Below, one piece after another: positions 1 through 4,862 of a stretch of 5,735 nucleotides of DNA (within the stretch, counting starts at the first letter, position 1; each line of letters begins with the position of its first letter). The stretch lies in assembly GCA_964538515.1 (NCBI GenBank), contig CAZIEW010000113.1, positions 1 through 5,735 of the forward strand. The letters are read 5' to 3'. A program made the position numbers and the translations under genes. The stretch is from CALBZH01 sp964538515. GTDB taxonomy: Bacteria; Desulfobacterota; Syntrophobacteria; Syntrophobacterales; Syntrophobacteraceae. A model generated the notes under the pieces. The model saw only the letters and a list, made by a program, of their open reading frames with translations. It was not told the DNA's origin and searched no databases.

Positions 1-67
1 GAAACGTGAAACGTGAAACGTGAGACGTGAGACATGAGACGTGAGACGTGAAGCGTGAAGCGTGAAA
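1..67. repeat. Heptanucleotide tandem array 1 (GAAACGT family)
   Basis: Nine consecutive 7-nt units plus a partial tenth read on the plus strand from base 1: three GAAACGT, then GAGACGT, GAGACAT, two GAGACGT, two GAAGCGT and GAAA. Neighbouring units are more alike than distant ones, as expected if the array grows by slippage or local duplication. It begins 3 bp past the stop codon of the methyltransferase gene, on that gene's 3' side, and runs to the window edge, so the true length is unknown. The same unit variants occur in inverted orientation at 3732-3801. Degenerate heptamer arrays (STRR) are known from filamentous cyanobacteria; similar blocks in Chloroflexota are my recollection, not something shown here. 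No function is evident. Confidence 0.93.
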
Positions 68-70
68 TGG

Positions 71-718
71 CTATAGGGGTGGCAGTTCCAGGATCAGGAT
101 GGGTAGGCGAACAGGGCCGGAACCAGCTTCCTCCAGTCTCAGGTGCAGGCCTACCGCGTCGGCAGCCACCTGGAAGTGCGCCAGCAGCGGTGGGGCTGCC
201 CCATAGATAGGCTGCAACAGCCAGGCCAGCCAGGGCCAATCCACCTGCAGCCAAAGACCGGTGATGACCAGGCATCCTCCCGGACGCAACAGCCGGGCAG
301 CCTCGCGCCACGTCGCCGGGTCCAGAATGTAGTTAGCCGGGAAGGTGGACAACAGAGCGTCAAACGTGCCGGCGGCGAACGGCATCGCCTGGGTCGGTGC
401 GCGGACGCGCGCCACCTGCAGGCCCCGCCGTTGCAGCTTGCGCGCAGTCTGGCGGTGCATCTCCGGCGAGAGGTCCAGCCCGACCACGGCGCGCCCGCTC
501 CCGGCCAGCTCTACCAGCAGCGCGCCGGTGCCAAAGCCGACCTCCAAGACGCGGCCCGGCGGCAGATAGGTCAACGCAGCGCGACGCCACGCGGCCCAAT
601 GCCCGGCGCTGACCAGCCAGCTGACCAGATCGTAGGCCCAGGCCAGCTCATGGTAGAGCCGCTCGGCCAGCCAGCCATAAAGCTGCGCCCATTTCGTCCC
701 AATGCGTCTGCCGGCCAT
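71..718 (-). CDS. Class I SAM-dependent methyltransferase, substrate unknown
   Basis: Predicted 215-residue cytoplasmic enzyme that transfers a methyl group from S-adenosylmethionine. The Rossmann-fold motifs appear in order: motif I VLEVGFGTG at residues 57-65, the acidic residue that binds the ribose in VVGLDLSPEM (D82), motif IV-like FDALLSTFP starting near F119-D120, and the post-motif LLRPGG at 143-148. This is the Methyltransf_11/UbiE-like layout, and the length fits a single-domain enzyme. Residues about 152-173 are rich in Trp and Leu and could touch a membrane or bind a hydrophobic substrate. The leader YHELAWAYDLVSWLVS before motif I resembles lipid- or quinone-type methyltransferases, but no substrate can be assigned. 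The ATG at 718 was chosen because GGTGGAG precedes it by 9 nt; an upstream TTG at 784 would add 22 residues unlike the family and has no ribosome binding site. The gene diverges from the one at 893. Confidence 0.9.
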   Translation of the reverse strand: MAGRRIGTKWAQLYGWLAERLYHELAWAYDLVSWLVSAGHWAAWRRAALTYLPPGRVLEVGFGTGALLVELAGSGRAVVGLDLSPEMHRQTARKLQRRGLQVARVRAPTQAMPFAAGTFDALLSTFPANYILDPATWREAARLLRPGGCLVITGLWLQVDWPWLAWLLQPIYGAAPPLLAHFQVAADAVGLHLRLEEAGSGPVRLPILILELPPL

Positions 719-727
719 GAGTAGGTT

Positions 728-734
728 CTCCACC
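728..734 (-). promoter_or_regulatory. Ribosome binding site of the methyltransferase gene
   Basis: GGTGGAG on the minus strand lies 9 nt before the ATG at 718. It decides the start in favour of that ATG over the in-frame TTG at 784. Confidence 0.7.
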
Positions 735-805
735 GTAACTGAACATTGCCGACAGCCATAGTATACACGGATTTTGAAAACCAACAGTTGTTTAGTCTGG
801 TGGTC

Positions 806-816
806 ATTGAGTCAAT
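806..816. promoter_or_regulatory. Short palindrome in the divergent intergenic region
   Basis: ATTGA-G-TCAAT is a perfect 5-bp inverted repeat around a central base, in the AT-rich spacer between the methyltransferase and the 624-residue protein gene. It lies about 40 bp (centre to centre) upstream of the larger palindrome at 839-864, so a regulator could contact both sites on a similar DNA face. Palindromes this short also occur by chance, so an operator role is only a suggestion. Confidence 0.3.
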
Positions 817-838
817 ATAGAGCAGTGAAAATTGACAA

Positions 839-864
839 CCAGAGTATAATGTAAAATGCTCTGG
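839..864 (+). promoter_or_regulatory. Putative promoter -10 box inside an operator-like palindrome
   Basis: A consensus TATAAT at 845-850 lies 43 bp before the ATG at 893. It is enclosed by a perfect 6-bp inverted repeat, CCAGAG (839-844) and CTCTGG (859-864), separated by 14 bp; one mismatch further in, AT (846-847) pairs with AT (856-857). Transcription starting about 7 bp after the box would begin near 857, inside the right arm. The repeat therefore reads better as a protein-binding operator over the promoter than as an RNA hairpin. No good -35 box lies 16-18 bp upstream: the only TTGACA (832-837) is 7 bp away. The promoter may thus depend on an activator, or the true start may differ. Confidence 0.45.
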
Positions 865-892
865 CTTGAATTTGTGACCAAAGAGGAGTACT

Positions 893-2767
893 ATGGCCCG
901 CCCAGAACAAAAAGTCAAAGTTGTCGGACACACTCGTCTGATTATGGCAATTGACGCCCAACACTTTCTACCCCCAGAACGCCACGGCGAGCTGGATGCG
1001 TTTCGCAACACGCCGGAGTTTGTCCGTTACGTGCAACAATTGCCGCACGCCATGGCCCACAATGATCATTTTCGCACCGTATCCGCCCCTATCGCCACAA
1101 CCGAAGCCGATGATGTGGAGATGGATGCTGAATTGCTGGGGTATGCCATGGGCCTGTTCCGTTATCGCCTTCTTGAAACGCACCATGCACCGGTCTACCA
1201 GGTTAGCAAAGAAGGGATGGAGTTTGAACCCGAATTACTGACCAACCTTCAATTCAAGAAGCTCTTCCTGCCGGAATGGCGACAATGGGACATCACCATC
1301 CGGCTGACTCCCCTGGGCTTTTTTATCGTCTCGTTGACGCGCGAATACAAAACCGCTACCCTGCTGCTCAATGTGGCGACCGACGTAGTGACGTTGCAAA
1401 GTCCGTTTGATCTGGCCAGTGCCATGGGATGGTTACACGAGCTGGAAGGCAGCGCTGACCCGGAACAACAGCGGCGCGCCCAATCCATCCATCATTTTCT
1501 AAATTGGCTCCACGTAGATCCGAATGCCCCGCCACCGTTGCTTTATTCGCCAGTGCACTGGCACATCGCCCTGGAAGCGCTGCGCCGCTTCACCGAGCTG
1601 TTGCCGCCGGTGACACTGAACGGGAATCATGGTTCTTCGCTGTTAAACTGGTGTCCTGCCGAGCACTCGCTCACGCCACCTTTCTACGATTCCTACGTCA
1701 ATTTCTTCTTTGAACGGCTCTACATCCCGCCGGAAACGGCCCCCGAAGAGGCCTCCCTCACCAGCACCGAGATGAAAATAGTGGATGCCAAAGACGTCCG
1801 CCAGAATCCAGAGCTATGTGGCTTGCTGGCCTCGTTGCTGGAAGGAGCCATCCTCAAGCGACCAGGCAAGAACCCCAAAATCACCAAACAGAGCACTCGC
1901 CTGCTCCCCCGTTATCGGGCTGACCTGTCAGAGAATATCTTCAGAGCCGATACCGCCACCTGGGAAGATGAAATCTGCCTGATCACCTCGCGGACGACCC
2001 TGGTCATCCCTTCAGATTTTGCCCGCAGCCAGCAATTGTTCATTTCCGACCTGCCGACCCCTACCAGCAAGGTCACCTACCAACAATACTGGCGCGCTTT
2101 TGAGCATCTGCTGGAGACCGGCGTGGAGATTCAGGCGCTGGCCCAATTGGTGGAAAATTACAGTACCCAGGCCCTGGAAGAAGTGGTCAAGGTAATGCGG
2201 CGCAAACAGGAAGGGCTGATGCGTGTCGGTGAATTTGCAATGGAACGGGAACTGCTGGCCCATCTCACCGGCGCGACCACCCGCTACTCGCGCCTGCTGG
2301 CCATCGCCCAGGAGATGGCCGAGCCGCACCTGATCAGCCGGGCAGAGTACGGCGTGGAGAAGTTCCAGCGCCTGGTGGAAGTGATGGGAACACAGCGGCT
2401 CTTGAGCTACGCCGAGCGCAACATCACGACGCTGAGCGACATGGTCAACCACTTTGACGATATCTTCCAGGCCGAGACCGCCGCCAAGGTGGACCGGTTG
2501 GTGAACTGGGGGTCGCTGATGCTGGCCGGGGTCTCGCTGCTCTTTCTGGTCTTCACGTTGCCTTCGTTCTGGCTGGACACCTGGCAATTTGCTGAAGCCA
2601 CGAGCATTACCCCCGTCAACGTGGTGGGGCGGATCCAGCAGGGCCAGCTGCTCTTCCTCTCACGATTAGGAAATGCGCTGGCCATCTTCACCGCGTTGAT
2701 CGTGATCCTGGTGATCTCAATATTATCTATTGGGTTGTTCCGCAAGTGGCTGCGCGGTCGCTGGTAG
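893..2767 (+). CDS. Unknown 624-residue protein with C-terminal membrane hairpin
   Basis: I do not recognise this family. The ATG at 893 is preceded by AGAGGAG with a 4-nt gap, and the frame is open for 624 codons with GC-rich codon use like its neighbours. No signal peptide is visible. Residues 1 to about 390 look like a soluble alpha/beta region (for example ITIRLTPLGFFIVSL at 135-147). Residues about 395-535 are mostly charged amphipathic helix. Two hydrophobic helices follow at about 538-559 and 593-616, joined by a loop of some 33 residues. Lys/Arg lie before the first helix (K532, R535) and after the second (RKWLRGR), so the positive-inside rule puts both ends in the cytoplasm with the loop outside. 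Long helices followed by two C-terminal membrane helices recall CorA-type metal channels, but the GMN motif is absent and the loop is too long. A membrane-anchored sensor or scaffold is equally possible. It is transcribed alone, convergent with the permease gene. Confidence 0.85.
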   Translation: MARPEQKVKVVGHTRLIMAIDAQHFLPPERHGELDAFRNTPEFVRYVQQLPHAMAHNDHFRTVSAPIATTEADDVEMDAELLGYAMGLFRYRLLETHHAPVYQVSKEGMEFEPELLTNLQFKKLFLPEWRQWDITIRLTPLGFFIVSLTREYKTATLLLNVATDVVTLQSPFDLASAMGWLHELEGSADPEQQRRAQSIHHFLNWLHVDPNAPPPLLYSPVHWHIALEALRRFTELLPPVTLNGNHGSSLLNWCPAEHSLTPPFYDSYVNFFFERLYIPPETAPEEASLTSTEMKIVDAKDVRQNPELCGLLASLLEGAILKRPGKNPKITKQSTRLLPRYRADLSENIFRADTATWEDEICLITSRTTLVIPSDFARSQQLFISDLPTPTSKVTYQQYWRAFEHLLETGVEIQALAQLVENYSTQALEEVVKVMRRKQEGLMRVGEFAMERELLAHLTGATTRYSRLLAIAQEMAEPHLISRAEYGVEKFQRLVEVMGTQRLLSYAERNITTLSDMVNHFDDIFQAETAAKVDRLVNWGSLMLAGVSLLFLVFTLPSFWLDTWQFAEATSITPVNVVGRIQQGQLLFLSRLGNALAIFTALIVILVISILSIGLFRKWLRGRW

Positions 2768-2829
2768 CGCTGCCCCCGCCAGTTACCAGAAATACCGACA
2801 GGCAATTAAGATCAGAGCATACCTGCAAT

Positions 2830-2863
2830 AGCGCCATCGTCCAATCACCCGGGCACAGGCGCT
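2830..2863. other. Minor inverted repeat in the convergent spacer
   Basis: AGCGCC (2830-2835) and GGCGCT (2858-2863) form a perfect 6-bp stem with a 22-nt loop, 62 bp after the stop of the 624-residue protein gene. The loop is long and no T-tract follows, so it is at best an accessory to the hairpin at 2874-2905. The rest of the 162-bp spacer between the two convergent genes shows no reading frame or motif that I can support. Confidence 0.25.
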
Positions 2864-2873
2864 CACACCTTGA

Positions 2874-2905
2874 GGGGCCTCGCGCCACATAACGCGCCAG
2901 GCCCC
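2874..2905. terminator. Hairpin terminator between convergent genes
   Basis: GGGGCCT (2874-2880) pairs perfectly with AGGCCCC (2899-2905). Inside it, CGCG (2881-2884) pairs with CGCG (2893-2896) across a 2-nt bulge, leaving an 8-nt loop. On the plus strand CCTTCTTGT follows, a weak T-rich tail suited to ending the gene at 893-2767. On the minus strand the stem lies 25 nt past the permease stop and is followed by TCAAGG, which is not T-rich. It may work mainly for the plus-strand gene, or in both directions with help from Rho. Confidence 0.55.
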
Positions 2906-2929
2906 CCTTCTTGTCCCACCGCCCGGCAG

Positions 2930-3694
2930 CTACAATATGTCGCGGTCGGTCACGTCCCAGGCGCCGAAGAGCGCCGCCACCACTCCCCCCAAACAGCCGA
3001 CGGCGAGGAGGCCCCACCACAGCGTCCCCTGCTCGCAATACTGGTAGACCAGCATGGCGGGCATCGTCCAGGGATAGAGTTTGCTCCATTGGTCGGAGTT
3101 GCTGACCACGATGCCGCAAACGGTGGCGATGATCCCAACCGTTGACGCGACGACGAAGCTCGGCCAGCGCAACGCCACCCAGGTGTGAAACGAGATCAGC
3201 AGCCAGGAGCTCAGGTAGAGCAGCAGCGCCATGCGCGCAAAGTCGCCCCACGGGATGATCCGGCCCAGCTGCAACTCCGGCACCAGAGCATCCACTATCA
3301 GGCCACTGACGCCCGTGAAGACGTAGAGCAGGACGATGCTCAGCCCGATCAGCAGCATGGCGACCAGCTGCTTGGCGAAATAGATGGCGCTGCGCGGCAG
3401 CGGTTGGGCGAAGAGCTGCTTCCAGGCGTGCTGGTTGTGCTCTATCTGAGCCAGGAGCGAGGTTTGCAAGGTAATGAAAAGCGGCAGCATCAACAGGCTC
3501 CAGAAAATGGTGACCTGCTCGGCGAACCAGAACCACTTATGCTCCACCCCTTTGAGCCACTCAATCCCCCGCTGGTGCAGCATGATGGTCTGCAGAGCCA
3601 CCACCGCCAGCGGCGCGAGAAAGGTCAACAACAGGGCCAGGGTCCGTTTCGTTTTCAATGTCTCGGCGCTCAGCGCGCGAAATAAAGTCAGCAT
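2930..3694 (-). CDS. ABC-2 type transporter permease (BcrB/lantibiotic-immunity-like)
   Basis: Predicted 254-residue inner-membrane subunit of an ABC exporter. About six hydrophobic helices can be read at residues 19-37, 61-83, 105-130, 151-171, 176-197 and 225-245. The cytoplasmic stretch ETLKTKRT near the N-terminus and EHNQHAWKQLFAQPLPRSAI at 85-104 before the third helix match the pattern of ABC-2 permeases of the bacitracin/lantibiotic-immunity type (ABC2_membrane_4), where this region contacts the ATPase. Length is typical. The start is the ATG at 3694, with AAGGAG 6 nt upstream; extending to 3736 would add codons that lie in repeat DNA. Its partner is the ATPase gene just upstream on the same strand. 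The 115-bp gap between them is unusually long for such a pair and is filled by a heptamer array. The substrate is unknown: related systems export peptide antibiotics, lipids or ions, and no biosynthetic or sensor genes are visible here. Confidence 0.9.
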   Translation of the reverse strand: MLTLFRALSAETLKTKRTLALLLTFLAPLAVVALQTIMLHQRGIEWLKGVEHKWFWFAEQVTIFWSLLMLPLFITLQTSLLAQIEHNQHAWKQLFAQPLPRSAIYFAKQLVAMLLIGLSIVLLYVFTGVSGLIVDALVPELQLGRIIPWGDFARMALLLYLSSWLLISFHTWVALRWPSFVVASTVGIIATVCGIVVSNSDQWSKLYPWTMPAMLVYQYCEQGTLWWGLLAVGCLGGVVAALFGAWDVTDRDIL

Positions 3695-3700
3695 GGGAAT

Positions 3701-3706
3701 CTCCTT
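3701..3706 (-). promoter_or_regulatory. Ribosome binding site of the permease gene
   Basis: A perfect AAGGAG on the minus strand with a 6-nt gap to the ATG at 3694. It fixes the start and shows that the permease has its own strong initiation signal despite the repeat block just upstream. Confidence 0.85.
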
Positions 3707-3717
3707 AAACAGAAATC

Positions 3718-3801
3718 GTGATTCGTGATTCTTCACGTTTCACGTTTCACGTTTCACGCTTCACGTATCACGCTTCACGCTTCACGCTTCACGTTTCACG
3801 C
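3718..3801. repeat. Heptanucleotide tandem array 2, inverted relative to array 1
   Basis: Twelve 7-nt units in unbroken register. From 3732 to 3801 there are ten plus-strand units of TTCACGT or TTCACGC, one of them ATCACGC; on the minus strand these read ACGTGAA/GCGTGAA, the same repeat as array 1 (GAAACGT/GAAGCGT in another phase). From 3718 to 3731 two units of a different kind (GTGATTC) keep the 7-nt spacing. The array fills most of the 115-bp gap between the ATPase stop (3810) and the permease ribosome binding site (3701). On the transcribed strand every unit but one contains TGA, and 7-nt spacing puts a stop in all three frames within 21 nt, so no ATPase-permease readthrough is possible. 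Confidence 0.93.
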
Positions 3802-3809
3802 TTTAGATC

Positions 3810-4715
3810 TTACATCCCCGTCATTTGCAGGAAGAGCTCTTCCAATGTCGGCTGTTCCAGGTTGAGGTGATAGACATTGACGCCACCGCGCACCAGCTGC
3901 GCATTGAGGAGCGCTGCGTCGGATTGACCGTTGGCAGCGACGACGATCCGGTGCGCGCCGTTGCTCTTGACCTGCCAGCCAGCCTGCTTGAGCAGCTCTT
4001 TGGCCCGCTGCGGTTGGTCCACGCCCAGCGCGACCTGCTGTTCCACCTGGGCACGGAGCGCCTCGGGCGTCCCCTGGAAGCGCAGCCGGCCCTCCTGGAT
4101 GATGCCGATGTGAGTCGCCATCTGCTCCACTTCGTTGAGCAAATGGCTGGAGAGGAAGACGGTGACCCCCAGTTCGCGCGGCAGGCGGCAAATGAAGTCG
4201 CGCATCTCGTAAATGCCGGCCGGGTCCAGCCCGTTGGTCGGTTCATCCAGAATCAGCAATTCGGGATCGCCCAAGAGTGCGCACGCCAGCCCCAGGCGCT
4301 GGCGCATCCCCAGGGAGTACTCTTTGACACGGCGGTTGGCGGCCTCCTCCAGCCCAACCAGGTGCAAGACATAGCTGAGATTGGCCCGGGTGGTGCTGCG
4401 CAGCCGGCGGAGTAGCTCCAGATTTTCACGACCGGTCAGGTGCGGATAAAGAGAGGGCGTCTCCACGAGCGCGCCGACCCGGCGCAGCAGCGCCAGGCGC
4501 TGCCGGGCCAGCGGCGTGCCGAAGAGTTGTACCGCGCCGGCATCCGGCTCAATCAGTCCCAACAGCAGGCGGATGGTGGTGGTTTTACCAGCGCCGTTCG
4601 GCCCCAGGAAACCGTAGATGCTGCCGCGCGGCACGGCCAGCTCCAGGCCGTCCACGGCGGTCAAATTGCCAAACCGGCGGGTCAGGCCGGCGGTAGAAAT
4701 AATCAAATCGGTCAT
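3810..4715 (-). CDS. ABC transporter ATP-binding protein (BcrA-type)
   Basis: Predicted 301-residue cytoplasmic ATPase that powers the permease encoded downstream. All nucleotide-binding elements are present: Walker A GPNGAGKTT at residues 38-46, the Q-loop region ALVETPSLYPHLTG with Glu85 where many ABC proteins have Gln, signature YSLGM at 133-137, Walker B LLILDEPT at 153-160 with catalytic Glu158, D-loop GLDP at 162-165 and switch His191. Glu in the Q-loop and the YSLGM signature are usual in the BcrA/NatA-like exporter subgroup, so it should be active. The last 80 residues form the C-terminal extension seen in this subgroup, ending LEELFLQMTGM. The ATG at 4715 follows AAGGAG by 6 nt, which supports this start. 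The permease gene lies 115 bp downstream and the Tat protein gene 133 bp upstream, all on the same strand. Substrate unknown. Confidence 0.95.
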   Translation of the reverse strand: MTDLIISTAGLTRRFGNLTAVDGLELAVPRGSIYGFLGPNGAGKTTTIRLLLGLIEPDAGAVQLFGTPLARQRLALLRRVGALVETPSLYPHLTGRENLELLRRLRSTTRANLSYVLHLVGLEEAANRRVKEYSLGMRQRLGLACALLGDPELLILDEPTNGLDPAGIYEMRDFICRLPRELGVTVFLSSHLLNEVEQMATHIGIIQEGRLRFQGTPEALRAQVEQQVALGVDQPQRAKELLKQAGWQVKSNGAHRIVVAANGQSDAALLNAQLVRGGVNVYHLNLEQPTLEELFLQMTGM

Positions 4716-4735
4716 GAGATGCTCCTTGAATTAGC

Positions 4736-4775
4736 GAGTCAACGGATCAACGAGTCAACGAATCAACGAGTCAAC
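4736..4775. repeat. Octanucleotide tandem repeat upstream of the ATPase gene
   Basis: Five 8-nt units on the plus strand: GAGTCAAC, GGATCAAC, GAGTCAAC, GAATCAAC, GAGTCAAC, alternating between GAGTCAAC and G(G/A)ATCAAC. On the minus strand each contains GTTGA, so the ATPase leader carries a run of TTGACT/TTGAT(T/C) words that resemble -35 boxes. I see no matching -10 box at the right distance, so these are treated as repeats and not as promoters. The block ends 8 bp before the ATPase ribosome binding site. Confidence 0.88.
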
Positions 4776-4862
4776 GATCAGCAATCAGTGATTTCTGTTC
4801 CCTATCTCCTATGTTCTATCCATTACCCTGTTCTTCTGCTTTCCGCTTTCATCCTTCATCCT
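4776..4862. repeat. Degenerate 7-nt-period tract overlapping the stop of the Tat protein gene
   Basis: On the minus strand this tract begins with two exact AGGATGA units (4862-4849), followed in register by AAGCGGA, AAGCAGA and AGAACAG, then more degraded heptamers down to the octamer block. It is strongly purine-rich on that strand. The second AGGATGA unit supplies the TGA stop of the Tat protein gene, so the last residues (KDEG) are encoded by repeat units. The register is clear for about five units and suggestive beyond that. No reading frame or promoter can be supported here. Confidence 0.55.

Noticed and set aside
143..724. Plus-strand reading frame of 193 codons opposite the methyltransferase
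   Set aside because: It is antisense to a gene with clear SAM-binding motifs and has a low-complexity Gln/Arg/Pro-rich product, typical of shadow frames in GC-rich DNA.
760..765. TATACT on the minus strand as a -10 box for the methyltransferase gene
   Set aside because: No matching -35 box lies 16-18 bp upstream, so it is not strong enough to list as a promoter.
719..784. TTG start at 784 giving a 237-residue methyltransferase
   Set aside because: The extra 22 residues are unlike methyltransferase N-termini, no ribosome binding site precedes the TTG, and the ATG at 718 has GGTGGAG at a good distance.
832..850. TTGACA (832-837) as the -35 partner of TATAAT (845-850)
   Set aside because: The 7-bp gap is far below the 16-18 bp needed; paired with the TAAAAT at 852-857 the gap is 14 bp, still too short to claim.
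2012..2587. Minus-strand frame of 191 codons inside the 624-residue protein gene
   Set aside because: The product is His/Gln/Arg-rich with no family pattern, and the opposite strand has the longer frame with a strong ribosome binding site.
2485..2767. CorA-type magnesium channel domain at the C-terminus of the 624-residue protein
   Set aside because: The GMN motif is absent after the first membrane helix and the loop between helices is several times longer than in CorA.
2727..3536. Minus-strand frame of 269 codons overlapping the permease gene
   Set aside because: It is a frame-shifted reading of the permease gene; only the permease frame gives membrane helices and a correctly placed AAGGAG.
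3185..3685. Plus-strand frame of 166 codons opposite the permease
   Set aside because: The Gln/Glu-rich product is what the complement of hydrophobic codons yields; no start signal or family resemblance.
3695..3736. Upstream start for the permease adding MKNHESRFLFKEIP
   Set aside because: Those codons lie across the repeat array and the AAGGAG itself; the ATG at 3694 is properly spaced from that site.
3718..3801. CRISPR array
   Set aside because: Units are 7 nt with no unique spacers between them, and no cas genes are present.
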